A stretch of 64,000 bases of DNA from Actinobacteria bacterium OV320 (GCA_001298545.1 LJCX01000027.1:558001-622000), one strand, 5' to 3'; positions 16,058 to 24,812 are shown, counted from the first letter of the stretch. Numbers and translations are program-made. The notes: generated from the sequence alone by a model not told the origin.

Positions 16058-16375
16058 TCAGCGGATCGGGAGGGGGCGGCTGAAGCCGTCGCGGCGGCCG
16101 GCGGACGGCGCGACCACCGGGCCGTACTCGAGGATCTCGATGGGGCCCAGGTCGGCCGCAGCCGCATACAGGGCCGCGGTCAGCGACCCGATGTCGAGCA
16201 CGTCGGCGGCGATGCCGCGAGCCTGGACGTGGTCACGGGCGAGGTCGGCGGTCAGGCCGTCCAGCTTCTCCGTGTCGCGGGCGATGAGGGCGACGGTGTG
16301 GCCGGCGGTTCCGAAACGGCGGGCGGCGGCGAGCTCGAGGCCCGGGCCGGCGCCGACGAGGGCGAAGGTCGTCAT
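16058..16375 (-). pseudogene. Truncated SDR-like gene
   Basis: The 105-residue frame matches the first 90 or so residues of the intact SDR-like protein at 19,899, from VGAGPGLELAAARRFG to DLGPIEILEYGP, then ends after an unrelated short tail (SAGRRDGFSRPLPIR). The middle and C-terminal halves are gone, so it has only the nucleotide-binding start of the fold. It lies between the alcohol dehydrogenase and MFS genes of the same operon. It could still be translated, but an enzyme is not expected. Confidence 0.8.
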
Positions 16376-16455
16376 GGTCAGTCCCTGGGTTCGCGGGGGC
16401 CCGGTCCGGGGGCCGCACCTCCTGGGTGCGGCCCCCGGTGTGGACGCGTCTGCGC

Positions 16456-17472
16456 TCAGGGCATGAGGAGGGCCTTGATGGCGCGGCGCTCGTCCATCGC
16501 CTGGTAGCCCTCGGCGACCTGATCCAGGGGCAGGGTGAGGTCGAAGACCTTGCCCGGGTTGATCCGGCCGGTAAGGACGCGGTCGATCAGGTCGGGCAGG
16601 TAGCGGCGCACGGGGGCGGGGCCGCCGCGCAGGCCGACGTGGGAGAAGAACAGCTCCTGGCCGTCGACCTGCACGTCGTGCGGGACGCCGACGAAGCCGA
16701 CGTTGCCGCCGGGCCGGGCGGAGTGCAGGGCCTGCCGCATGGACTCGGCGGTGCCGACGCACTCCAGTACGGAGTCGGCGCCGATCCCTTCGGTGAGGTC
16801 CTTGACGCGGGCGACGCCTTCGTCGCCGCGTTCGCTGACGATGTCGGTGGCACCGAACTCCAGGGCGAGCTTCTGCCGGGACTCATGGCGGCTCATGGCG
16901 ATGATCCGCTCGGCCCCGAGTTCCTTCGCGGCGATGACACCGCACAGGCCGACCGCTCCGTCACCGACGACGACGGCTGTCGAGCCGGGCTTCACCTCGG
17001 CGGCGACGGCGGCGTACCAGCCCGTGCCCATCACGTCGGAAACGGCGAGCAGGCTGGGTACGAGTTCGCCGTCCGGTTGCTCGTCAGTGGCGACGAGGGT
17101 GCCGTGGGCGTTGGGGATGCGGACGTAGTCGGCCTGGCAGGTGCTCATGAACTCGCGGTGCAGACAGGACGACTGCCATCCGTTGCGACAGTTGGCGCAG
17201 GTGTTGTCCGAGGTGGCGAAGGAGCCGACCACGAACTGGCCCGGCTTGACGTTGGCGACCTCGCTGCCGACCTCCTCGACGATGCCGACGTACTCGTGCC
17301 CCATCGGGTGCGGGTCGCCGATGGGTTCCGCACCGCGGTAGGGCCACAGGTCCGAGCCGCACACGCAGGTGGCGACGGTGCGGATCACCGCGTCGGTCGG
17401 CTGGAGGATCTTCGGGTCGTCGAGGTTCTCGAAGCGCACGTCGCCGGGGGCGTAGATGACTGCTCCGCGCAT
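16456..17472 (-). CDS. Zinc-dependent alcohol dehydrogenase, copy A
   Basis: This 338-residue medium-chain zinc dehydrogenase has the catalytic Cys in CVCGSDLWPYRG, His-Glu in MGHEYVG and structural-zinc cysteines in DNTCANCRNGWQSSC. The cofactor site is GDGAVGLCGVIAAKELGA, with MSRH after it, suggesting NADP-type recognition. ATG at 17472 (MRGAVIYAPGDV) is chosen over the upstream extension because its paralogue starts at the same residue. It is the first gene of the operon divergent from the XRE regulator at 17,644. A second copy is at 20,646. Such enzymes reduce or oxidise aldehydes and secondary alcohols; substrate unknown. Confidence 0.9.
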   Translation of the reverse strand: MRGAVIYAPGDVRFENLDDPKILQPTDAVIRTVATCVCGSDLWPYRGAEPIGDPHPMGHEYVGIVEEVGSEVANVKPGQFVVGSFATSDNTCANCRNGWQSSCLHREFMSTCQADYVRIPNAHGTLVATDEQPDGELVPSLLAVSDVMGTGWYAAVAAEVKPGSTAVVVGDGAVGLCGVIAAKELGAERIIAMSRHESRQKLALEFGATDIVSERGDEGVARVKDLTEGIGADSVLECVGTAESMRQALHSARPGGNVGFVGVPHDVQVDGQELFFSHVGLRGGPAPVRRYLPDLIDRVLTGRINPGKVFDLTLPLDQVAEGYQAMDERRAIKALLMP

Positions 17473-17572
17473 GGGGGGCTTCCTTCGGTGCGAGGGTCGG
17501 TGAGCCACAGCCGGCGGTCGGGATCGGCTGCTCGACATCGAGCCTCACACGTGAGGGCAGGCGCGAAAAGCG

Positions 17573-17616
17573 GAGAAATCCATCCCGGGAGGGAAACATC
17601 CTGGGAGGGATTTCTC
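17573..17616. promoter_or_regulatory. Inverted repeat with nested direct repeats
   Basis: GAGAAATCC (17573-17581) and GGATTTCTC (17608-17616) are exact inverted repeats. Inside lie two 14-base direct repeats, CATCCCGGGAGGGA (17581-17594) and CATCCTGGGAGGGA (17597-17610), 16 bases apart. The element is between the divergent alcohol dehydrogenase and XRE genes and is a likely binding site for the XRE protein. Confidence 0.6.
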
Positions 17617-17643
17617 CCCCCTTTCCCAGGTGGAATCGGTGTC

Positions 17644-18525
17644 ATGCTGGGCAGCATGACCGCCAACGTTCCCCTCAATGAGCTGGGAGAATTCCTCAAG
17701 AAGCGCCGCTCGGAGCTGAGCCCGCGCACGGTCGGGCTGCCCGAGACCGACAGGCCCCGCCGGGTGGACGGGCTGCGCCGCGAGGAGGTCGCCCAGCTGG
17801 CCAGCATCAGCACCGACTACTACACCCGTCTCGAACAGGGCCGTATGCAGGCATCAGCACCCGTGCTGGACGTCCTCGCCCAGGTACTCCATCTGGACGA
17901 CGACGAGCGCGGCTACCTCTTCCAGCTCGCCGGCAAGACCAGCACCCGCACCCGGCGGCGCGGCCGGCAGAAGGTCCAGCCGCAGCTGCAGCGGGTCCTG
18001 GACGACCTCACCGCCACCCCGGCCATCGTGCAGGGCCGCCGCGGGGACATCCTGGCGTGGAACGCGCTGGCCGCCGCCCTGGTCACCGACTTCTCCCGGA
18101 TCCCGGAAAAGCACCGCAACTACCCGCGGATCATCTTCACTGATCCGGACATGCACACCCTGTACGCCGACTGGGAGACCTCCGCGCACATCGCCGTCGC
18201 CCAGCTGCGCATGGAGGCCGCGAAATACCCCGAGGACCCCCGCCTGATCGAACTGGTCGGTGAACTGTCCCTGCGGGACAAGCAGTTCGCCCGATGGTGG
18301 GGCGATCACCGCGTCGCGGCCCGCACCGTGGGTACGAAGACCCTCAACCATCCGGTCGTCGGCGAGCTCGTCCTGGACTGGGACACCCTCACCGCCAACA
18401 CCGATCCCGACCAGAACCTGACCGTCTGGACGGCCCTTCCTGGCTCCCCCACCCACGAACGGCTGCGCATCCTGGCCTCCTGGGCCGCCGACCAGGACCT
18501 GCCGACCTCCTCTCCCCTCAGCTGA
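17644..18525 (+). CDS. XRE regulator with MmyB-like ligand domain, copy A
   Basis: This 293-residue regulator has an XRE helix-turn-helix at residues about 10-85 (LRREEVAQLASISTDYYTRL) and a C-terminal MmyB-type ligand-binding domain (about 110-280) with ILAWNALAAAL and LVGELSLRDKQFARWW. In Streptomyces such regulators usually act on a divergent neighbour encoding a dehydrogenase or exporter, which fits here. AGGTGG lies about 10 bases before ATG 17644; an internal ATG at 17656 has no ribosome site. A paralogue is at 22,595. The ligand is unknown, often a fatty-acid-like molecule in the family. Confidence 0.9.
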   Translation: MLGSMTANVPLNELGEFLKKRRSELSPRTVGLPETDRPRRVDGLRREEVAQLASISTDYYTRLEQGRMQASAPVLDVLAQVLHLDDDERGYLFQLAGKTSTRTRRRGRQKVQPQLQRVLDDLTATPAIVQGRRGDILAWNALAAALVTDFSRIPEKHRNYPRIIFTDPDMHTLYADWETSAHIAVAQLRMEAAKYPEDPRLIELVGELSLRDKQFARWWGDHRVAARTVGTKTLNHPVVGELVLDWDTLTANTDPDQNLTVWTALPGSPTHERLRILASWAADQDLPTSSPLS

Positions 18526-18576
18526 CCGCGATGGGCCGCCCCCGCAGGAGCGGCTGGTGGATCGCGCCGGTGGCTG

Positions 18577-18860
18577 TCACAACGGCAGACCCGTGACCTG
18601 GTCGTGTGCGGAGCCGACGGCGATCCCCACGTCGGCCGCCGAACTGCCCAGCGCGGAGGCCAGTGTGGGCGCGGATCCGGCGAACCGCATGACCAGTGCG
18701 CCGAGCACCGGGGCCGCGGTGAACCCTGTCACCCCCATGACCGTCACCAGCACCACGGTGGCCACAGGGCTCGTGGAGAGAAACACCAGGAGGAACAGGA
18801 CCAGCGTGCTCGCGGCGGCACAGCGGGAAGCGCCGGTCGGCGGCGAGGCCAACCGTGTTG
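18577..18860 (-). pseudogene. MFS transporter remnant
   Basis: One minus-strand frame encodes VTVMGVTGFTAAPVLGALVM and RFAGSAPTLASALGSS, which match helices 10-11 and the following loop of the intact MFS protein at 14,775. There is no start, no first half and no proper C-terminus; a neighbouring frame keeps a scrap resembling LGNTVGLAADRR. It fills the 486-bp space between the XRE gene and the TetR gene, which holds no intact gene. Confidence 0.7.
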
Positions 18861-19011
18861 CCCAGCCTGCCGCGTGCGGGGCCTGGCGGCCTGCACTGGG
18901 CCGCAATCAGCGACCCATGGCACCGTTCAAGGATCGCGTCGTCCGATCGATGGCGACACAGCGCGCGTGCGCTGCTGACCCCAGCGAACTCGCAGGCCAT
19001 GAAGAACAAGC

Positions 19012-19701
19012 TCAGTCGCCTCCGGGCCGCTCCTGCGTGGAAGGGCCCGCCGGGCCGGCTCGACGCATGGCCTGGTAGAGGGCGTCGTCTTCGGGCGGGT
19101 CGGGCAGGGGGCCGCGCGCGGGGGCCTGGAAGGACTGGATCAGCAGGGCGACGAAGCGACGCCAGGTATCGGGCGCGAACTCGCCGGCGAAGTTGACGAC
19201 GCCGGCGTTCGCGATGAGCAGGAGGATGAGGTCCTGGCTGGCGAAGTCGTCGCGCAGGTGCCCGCTGCGCTTGGCGCGGGTGATGAGTTCGAGGAAACCC
19301 TGGTACGCCTCGGCGCGCCGGGCTTCGAAGGCTTCGGCGGCCGGGAAGGTCATGGTCAGTACGTCGGCGAAGCCGCGGTCGGCGGCCTGCATGGCACAGA
19401 TGGCCTCGATGAAGCCGGTGAAGCCGCCCCAGGGGTCGGTGTCGTCGAGGGCTTCGCCGACGGCGGTGACGTAGGCGTCCATGCGGTCGGCGAAGACGGC
19501 GGCGACCAGGTCCTCCTTCGCGGGGAAGTGGCGGAAGAGCGTGGCGATCCCCACTCCCGCCTCGCGGGCCACGGAGGCCATCGAGGCGCCCAGCCCGTCC
19601 CGCCCGAACACGGTGCGCGCGGCGGCGATGATCCGTCCCCGGTTGCGCTCGGCGTCGCTGCGCAGGGGCTGGCCGTCGGGGTGGTGGGCGGTGGAGGACA
19701 T
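19012..19701 (-). CDS. TetR-family regulator
   Basis: This 229-residue TetR regulator has its helix-turn-helix at residues about 20-65 (SVAREAGVGIATLFRHFPAK) and a helical C-terminal domain with LLLIANAGVVNFAG, a pattern common in repressors of SDR or efflux genes. AGGGTGG is 5 bases before ATG 19701; a start three codons upstream is possible. It is divergent from the SDR-like gene at 19,899 and the 197-bp gap holds three copies of a 16-bp element (19720-19804), so it very probably represses both itself and the SDR gene. Confidence 0.9.
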   Translation of the reverse strand: MSSTAHHPDGQPLRSDAERNRGRIIAAARTVFGRDGLGASMASVAREAGVGIATLFRHFPAKEDLVAAVFADRMDAYVTAVGEALDDTDPWGGFTGFIEAICAMQAADRGFADVLTMTFPAAEAFEARRAEAYQGFLELITRAKRSGHLRDDFASQDLILLLIANAGVVNFAGEFAPDTWRRFVALLIQSFQAPARGPLPDPPEDDALYQAMRRAGPAGPSTQERPGGD

Positions 19702-19719
19702 GATGACCACCCTATCAAT

Positions 19720-19735
19720 CGGAACGCCCTATCCG
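19720..19735 (+). promoter_or_regulatory. TetR operator copy 1 (CGGAAYGCCCTRTCCG)
   Basis: CGGAACGCCCTATCCG lies 18 bases upstream of the TetR start. It matches copy 3 with two changes and copy 2 in inverse orientation. Confidence 0.7.
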
Positions 19736-19763
19736 TTTTCGGTGTTACGCTGGTGGAGGTAAA

Positions 19764-19779
19764 CGGATAGGGCATTCCG
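19764..19779 (-). promoter_or_regulatory. TetR operator copy 2 (inverted)
   Basis: On the minus strand CGGAATGCCCTATCCG. It is in inverse orientation to copies 1 and 3, so with copy 1 it makes a large dyad centred near 19750. Confidence 0.7.
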
Positions 19780-19788
19780 TTTAGGAAT

Positions 19789-19804
19789 CGGAATGCCCTG
19801 TCCG
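19789..19804 (+). promoter_or_regulatory. TetR operator copy 3
   Basis: CGGAATGCCCTGTCCG lies 25 bases after copy 2 and about 95 bases upstream of the SDR-like start. Confidence 0.7.
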
Positions 19805-19898
19805 GATGCGGGGTGGCGCCGACACCGACAGGTGCTCGCGCCACGGGCAAGGACCGCCGCCCGCCCAACCCCACCTGACGCTTTACGGAAGGATCGCC

Positions 19899-20576
19899 GT
19901 GACCAGCATCGCCATCGTCGGAGCCGGCCCCCAACTGGGCCTGGCCATCGCCCGCACGTTCGGCTCCCGCGGCTTTGATGTCGCCCTGATCTCGCGCAAC
20001 CGCGAAAAGCTCGGCAAGCTCGTCGACCAGCTCGGCGCCGAGGGCATCACCGCGGCGGCGTTCCCCGCGGACGTCCTCGACCGCGACGCGCTGACCCGGG
20101 CGCTCAAGGACGCAGCCGACCGGTTCGGCGGGATCGACGTCCTGGAGTACTCCCCGGTGGGGACGTTCGGCTCCACCGTCCTGACCACTCCGGCCGAACT
20201 CGAACCGTCGCACGTGCAGCACGAGATGGAGTTCCAGCTGTACGGCGCGATCACCGCCACCCGAGCGGTGCTGCCCGCGATGCGCGAGGCAGGGGCGGGC
20301 ACCCTGCTCTTCACCACCGGCGCGGGCTCCATCGATCCCGTGCCGCAGGTCGGCAACGTCAACGCGGCCGCCGCCGCGCTGCGCAACTGGGTGATCAACC
20401 TGCACAAGGAGCTGGACGGCACCGGCGTCCAGGCCGCCCACGTCGGCATAGACGTGTCGATCGGCACGCCGGCCGTCCCCGGTTTCCCGGCCGCCCGGCC
20501 CGAGGAGATCTCTCCCGTCTACTGGGACCTGCACGCCACCCACCGCGAGGAGGCCGAGCGCGTCTTCAGCCTCTGA
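19899..20576 (+). CDS. SDR-fold oxidoreductase-like protein without YxxxK
   Basis: This 225-residue protein has an SDR-type cofactor region (VGAGPQLGLAIAR) and the expected fold order, but the active-site segment reads GAGSIDPVPQVGNVNAAAAA, so the catalytic Tyr and Lys are missing. It may bind NAD(P) without classical SDR chemistry. GTG at 19899 follows GGAAGGA. A truncated paralogue sits at 16,058 beside the other alcohol dehydrogenase copy, which suggests the protein works with that enzyme. It is under control of the divergent TetR gene. Confidence 0.85.
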   Translation: MTSIAIVGAGPQLGLAIARTFGSRGFDVALISRNREKLGKLVDQLGAEGITAAAFPADVLDRDALTRALKDAADRFGGIDVLEYSPVGTFGSTVLTTPAELEPSHVQHEMEFQLYGAITATRAVLPAMREAGAGTLLFTTGAGSIDPVPQVGNVNAAAAALRNWVINLHKELDGTGVQAAHVGIDVSIGTPAVPGFPAARPEEISPVYWDLHATHREEAERVFSL

Positions 20577-20595
20577 CCCGAAACTCACCTGCCCT

Positions 20596-20609
20596 GCGGC
20601 TCGAGCCGC
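20596..20609. terminator. Short palindrome between convergent genes
   Basis: GCGGCTCGAGCCGC is a perfect 14-base palindrome between the SDR-like and alcohol dehydrogenase 3' ends. It is a weak candidate terminator. Confidence 0.35.
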
Positions 20610-20645
20610 GGCCGCATCGGCAGGCAGAGGGCACGAGCTGGTGTG

Positions 20646-21668
20646 TCAGAGAGTGAGCAGGACCTTGGTGGCGCGCCGCTCGTCCATGGCCCTGTAGCCC
20701 TCCGGGGCCTGGTCGAGGGGGAGAGTGAGGTCGAAGACCTTTCCCGGGTCGATCTTGCGGTCCCAGATGAGCTGGATCAGGTCGGGCAGGAACCGGCGCA
20801 CCGGTGCCGGGCCACCGAGGGTGTGGATGCCGGCGAAGAACAGCTCGATCCCGGGGATGGTCACGTCGTAGTTCACGCCCACGTAGCCCAGGTGCCCGCC
20901 GCCGCGGGTGGCGCCGACGGCCTGCATGAACGACTCCTGCGTACCGACCGCCTCGATGACCGAGTGCGCGCCGAGCCCGCCGGTGAGTTCCTTGATCTTC
21001 GCGATGCCTGCCTCGCCGCGTTCTTCGACGATGTCGGTGGCTCCGTAGTAGCGGGCCAGCTTCTGCCGCTCGGGGTGGCGGGACATGGCGATGATGCGTT
21101 CCGCGCCCAGTTGCTTCGCGGCGAGGACGGCCATGAGGCCGACCGCGCCGTCGCCGACTACCGCGACGCTCTTGCCGGGTCCGGCCTCGGCGGCGACGGC
21201 GGCGTACCAGCCGGTGCCGAGCACGTCGGAGGCGGCCAGCAGTGCGGGGATCAGCTCGGGATCGGGCCGGCCCGGGGTGGCGACCAGTGTGCCGTCGGCG
21301 TGCGGGATACGGGCCTTCTCGGCCTGGGTGCCGATTCCTCCGTGGACGAACTCGGCGTGCACGCACTTGGACTGGAACCCGGCCTGGCAGATCTCGCAGG
21401 TGTTGTCGGAGATGACGAACGACCCGACGACGAAGTCGCCGACCTTGACGTTCCTCACCTCGGAGCCGACTTCCTCCACGACGCCCACGTACTCGTGCCC
21501 CATGAGCGTGTGGTCGGCGGGCTCGATGCCGCGATACGGCCACAGGTCGGAGCCGCAGATGCAGGTCGCGGTCAGCTTCACGATCGCGTCGGTCGGTTCG
21601 ATGATCTTCGGGTCCTCGCGCTCCTCGACCCGGACGTCACCGGCTGTGTGCATGACTACTCCACGCAT
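20646..21668 (-). CDS. Zinc-dependent alcohol dehydrogenase, copy B
   Basis: This 340-residue medium-chain dehydrogenase is paralogous to the one at 16,456 along its whole length. It has CICGSDLWPYRG, MGHEYVG, structural cysteines in DNTCEICQAGFQSKC and the cofactor motif GDGAVGLMAVLAAKQLGA. GGAGAACC precedes ATG 21668. It follows the broken MFS gene in the set controlled by the XRE gene at 22,595. Substrate unknown. Confidence 0.9.
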   Translation of the reverse strand: MRGVVMHTAGDVRVEEREDPKIIEPTDAIVKLTATCICGSDLWPYRGIEPADHTLMGHEYVGVVEEVGSEVRNVKVGDFVVGSFVISDNTCEICQAGFQSKCVHAEFVHGGIGTQAEKARIPHADGTLVATPGRPDPELIPALLAASDVLGTGWYAAVAAEAGPGKSVAVVGDGAVGLMAVLAAKQLGAERIIAMSRHPERQKLARYYGATDIVEERGEAGIAKIKELTGGLGAHSVIEAVGTQESFMQAVGATRGGGHLGYVGVNYDVTIPGIELFFAGIHTLGGPAPVRRFLPDLIQLIWDRKIDPGKVFDLTLPLDQAPEGYRAMDERRATKVLLTL

Positions 21669-21811
21669 GGGTGGTTCTCCTTCTTTCTGTGCGCCGGCGC
21701 CTGGGGCGTCGGTGGGGTTTCGGGAAGGCGCGGTGTTTCCGCACTCTTCTCGGGATGCGCTTCTCGCGTCTGCCGAGCCTGCCGGCGGCGTAACCGGCAC
21801 CGGCCGGGGCG

Positions 21812-22458
21812 TCACGCCGTAGCGGCCCGGATGCGCGCCGCCGGACGGCGGCGCTGGATGAGGGCGATGGCGATCGTGGGGATCAGGGTCAGCGCGGCGA
21901 TGCCGGTGCCGACCGCGGCGGGGCCCGTGGCTCCCCATGGGGATGCAAGGGCGAGGCCGGCGGCCCAGGAGCCGACGGCGGTGCCGAGGTTGAATGCCGA
22001 CACGGTCAGCGCGGACCCCAGAGTGGGCGCCTGACCCGCGAAACGCACCCCGAGGGAGATGAGTACCGGGTTCGCGCCGAGTCCGAACAGCCCCAGCAGG
22101 GCGATGAGCGCGGGCGGCCACCACATTGGCCACCGACCAGAACGCTCCGGTCGCCAAAGCGGTCAGGAACCGCGCGGCCAGCAGCAGGGCGAAGCTGGAG
22201 CCGAGCGCCACGACGACGTGCCCGACAGCGAAGACGCCCAGCGCGATTCATCAGCCCGGCCCGCGCCACACTGACCTGCACGTCGCCCGCGATCTCCGGC
22301 AGCAGGCCCGCCACCGCGAACTCGGTCGTGCCCATCAGGAACGTGCCGAGAGCCAACACGTACACGACGAGCGGAAGCCGGGCGGGCGGACGCTCGCGGG
22401 CACCGATGTGTACATCGGCGGGATCGGCGGCGTGGAGGGTTCCTCCTCGCGTGGTCAT
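21812..22458 (-). pseudogene. Broken MFS transporter gene
   Basis: Three minus-strand frames hold pieces of one MFS exporter: VLALGTFLMGTTEFAVAGLL (helix 1, frame starting at 22458), then ALATGAFWSVANVVA (helix 4, second frame, near 22,150), then LGVRFAGQAPTLGSAL to the C-terminus (third frame, 22,126 to 21,812). Compared with the intact copy at 14,775, helix 2 and helices 5 to 9 are missing and the frame shifts twice. It cannot make a working transporter. Confidence 0.85.
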
Positions 22459-22594
22459 GCTTCATCTCCGCAGGGGTCGAAATCGGGGTGCGCATCCCAC
22501 GAAACCGCCTCCATCGCGAGCGCGGGAGGCCGCGTTTGTCGGGGGTACAAGCTCAACCCCCTTCCCCACGGTTGCGGGCCGTAGCGTTGAGCGC

Positions 22595-23542
22595 ATGGAA
22601 CGCCGCCTGGACAACCGCGCCGACATCCGTGACTTCCTCGCCCGCCGACGCGCCCAGCTCACCCCCGAGCAGGTCGGCCTGCCCACCAGCGGCCGGCGCC
22701 GGGTGCCCGGGCTGCGCCGCGAGGAAGTCGCCGTCCTCGCCGGGGTGAGCACCGAGTGGTACACGCGTCTGGAGAAAGGCCACATCAGCGGCGTCTCCGA
22801 CGACGTCCTCGACGCGGTGGCCCGAACCCTGCAGCTGAACGAGGACGAACGCACCTATCTCTTCGACCTCGCCAAAGCCGCCCATCCCAGCCCCGCCACC
22901 CGGCAACGTCGCAAGCCCGTCGACGTCCCGCCCCGCGTCCAGTGGCTGCTCGACTCCATGACGCTGTCCGCGGCATTCGTCAGCAACGGCCGCCTGGACA
23001 TCGTGGCCACCAACGCACTCGCCCGCGCCCTGTTCGCGCCGATGTTCGACAGCAGCACCACCGACGAACGCGGTCGCCCCAACTTCGCCCGGTACTACTT
23101 CCTCGACGACGCTTCCCACGACTTCGTCGACGACTGGGACGGCGCCGCCAACACCACCGTCGCGCTGTTGCGCGCCGAAGCCGGCCGATACCCCGACGAC
23201 AAGGCACTGCGCGAGCTCGTCGGCGAGCTGTCCACGGTCAGCACCGCGTTCCGCACCCGATGGGCCGCCCACAACGTGCGCATCCACCACGGCGGCGTCA
23301 AACGCTTCCACCACCCCGACGCCGGCCTTCTCGAGCTCACCTACCAGCCGCTGGACCTGCCCATGTCCGCCCGCGAAGCGCACTCCCTGACCATCTACAC
23401 CGCCGAGCCGGGCACCCCCCACGAAGACCGGCTCAAGCTCCTCGCCAGCTGGGTGGCCACCCCTGCTCCGCCCCAGGGTGCACCCGCCACCCACGCCGGC
23501 CGCCAGGATCAGAACGCCGACACCCACGGCCGGTCTGACTGA
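22595..23542 (+). CDS. XRE regulator with MmyB-like ligand domain, copy B
   Basis: This 315-residue regulator has an XRE helix-turn-helix (LRREEVAVLAGVSTEWYTRL, about residues 30-80) and an MmyB-type ligand domain with DIVATNALARALFAP and LVGELSTVSTAFRTRW. The architecture matches the regulator at 17,644. The ATG at 22595 lacks a strong ribosome site; the frame is open further upstream but enters the divergent gene. It is divergent from the broken MFS gene and the second alcohol dehydrogenase. With its target transporter lost, it may control only the dehydrogenase. Confidence 0.88.
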   Translation: MERRLDNRADIRDFLARRRAQLTPEQVGLPTSGRRRVPGLRREEVAVLAGVSTEWYTRLEKGHISGVSDDVLDAVARTLQLNEDERTYLFDLAKAAHPSPATRQRRKPVDVPPRVQWLLDSMTLSAAFVSNGRLDIVATNALARALFAPMFDSSTTDERGRPNFARYYFLDDASHDFVDDWDGAANTTVALLRAEAGRYPDDKALRELVGELSTVSTAFRTRWAAHNVRIHHGGVKRFHHPDAGLLELTYQPLDLPMSAREAHSLTIYTAEPGTPHEDRLKLLASWVATPAPPQGAPATHAGRQDQNADTHGRSD

Positions 23543-23608
23543 CAAAGGCCGAGGCCTACGGGACGCCTCGAGGCATGACCCGTGCCCTGCGTGGCACACG
23601 TGGTGAGC

Positions 23609-24175
23609 ATGAGTACCACTGGAGTACGGCGCGGCGAGCCGGTCACCACGGTCCTGACCTGGGAGGTGCGTCCGGGCCGGGAGGAGGAGTTCGAGGACTG
23701 GACGCACGGGATCACCCGTTGCGCCAGAGGGTTCCCGGGCAACGAGGGCGTCTCGTGGCTGCGCCCCGAGGAGGGCCACCGCTTCCACGCGATGCTGCGC
23801 TGGTCCGATCCGCACCGGCTCGCCGCGTGGCTGGAGTCGGACGAGCGGGCGTCCTGGCACGCCCGGATCGAGGGTGTCGCCACGGAGATCGGCAGCGAGC
23901 GGCAGTCGACGTCCGGGATGGAGACCTGGTTCAACCTGCCCGGCACCACCGTGCGGGCCCCGCCCCGCTGGAAGATGGTGCTCACCACGTTCCTCGGCGC
24001 CTATCCGTTCACGTTGCTGATCCAGTGGCTGGTGGCGCCCCGCACGGGCGCCTGGCCCCTGCCGCTGCGGGCCGCCGTGTTCCCGGTCGTGCTGCTGCCG
24101 ACGCTGACGTATCTGGTGATGCCGAGGCTGAGCCGCCTGCTGCGGCGGTGGCTGTATCCTCCGCCGGACCGGTGA
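23609..24175 (+). CDS. ABM-domain protein with two C-terminal membrane helices
   Basis: This 188-residue protein starts with an antibiotic-biosynthesis-monooxygenase fold (about residues 10-105, with VLTWEVRPGREEEFEDW and SWLRPEEGHRFHAMLRW), followed by two hydrophobic segments (about 118-140 and 150-172) and a basic tail (RLLRRWL). Proteins of this layout are common in actinomycetes and uncharacterised; the soluble part may sense or turn over a small redox molecule at the membrane. The start is uncertain: ATG 23609 is used, with possible in-frame starts up to nine codons upstream. Confidence 0.78.
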   Translation: MSTTGVRRGEPVTTVLTWEVRPGREEEFEDWTHGITRCARGFPGNEGVSWLRPEEGHRFHAMLRWSDPHRLAAWLESDERASWHARIEGVATEIGSERQSTSGMETWFNLPGTTVRAPPRWKMVLTTFLGAYPFTLLIQWLVAPRTGAWPLPLRAAVFPVVLLPTLTYLVMPRLSRLLRRWLYPPPDR

Positions 24176-24462
24176 TCAGGGATTCCCCGGGCGATCGCGG
24201 AGCGCAGCACGAACAGGCCGTCCTGGAGCAGACCGCGCTATGTGCGGGACACAGATGAATGGCTCCCGCAGGTGTGAGGGCCGGCGCGGGGGCGACTCGG
24301 CGGGAGAGAGGTTGGGCAGTCAGCCTCCCAGGCTCTTCGCCGACCATGGACGGCGAAGAGCCCCCTCCCACGCTCGACGCGATCTTCGCATCGCACCGAT
24401 GTCTTGCCACTCCGGCCCGGGGCAGGCGTACGGGAAACGTCGCCCCTGTATGGAGACCCGGA

Positions 24463-24807
24463 ATGACGACCTCCCGCGAGCAGCGGCCCTTGCCCGACGG
24501 AACGCGTGATGCCGCGGTGGCCCGTCTGGAGCAGGAGAACGCGCAGCTGCGGTACGCCGTCGGCTCCCACGCGGTGGTCGACCAGGCGATCGGTGTTCTC
24601 GTCGCGGTCCACCGGATTCCGCCGCGTGCCGGGTTCGAGGTGCTGCGGGAGGTCTCCCAGCACACCAACATCAAACTGCACACGATCGCCGAGATGACGA
24701 TCGGCTGGGCGCTGGGGCAGTCACTGCCGGAGACGGTGGGCCATGCGCTGGGCCGGGCCGTGCAGCGATGCTCATGGCGGGACGACGCCCCGGGCCGGCG
24801 AGGGTAG
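24463..24807 (+). CDS. Stand-alone ANTAR-domain RNA-binding regulator
   Basis: This 114-residue protein consists of a short coiled coil (VARLEQENAQLRYAV) and an ANTAR domain (about residues 35-90) with VVDQAIGVLVAVHRIPPRAG and TIAEMTIGWA. ANTAR proteins bind paired RNA hairpins to prevent transcription termination, usually after a signal. No GAF or receiver domain is attached, so the signal must reach it through another protein. GGAG lies 7 bases before ATG 24463. A STAS fragment on the other strand follows immediately. Targets unknown. Confidence 0.8.
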   Translation: MTTSREQRPLPDGTRDAAVARLEQENAQLRYAVGSHAVVDQAIGVLVAVHRIPPRAGFEVLREVSQHTNIKLHTIAEMTIGWALGQSLPETVGHALGRAVQRCSWRDDAPGRRG

Positions 24808-24812
24808 GGCGG

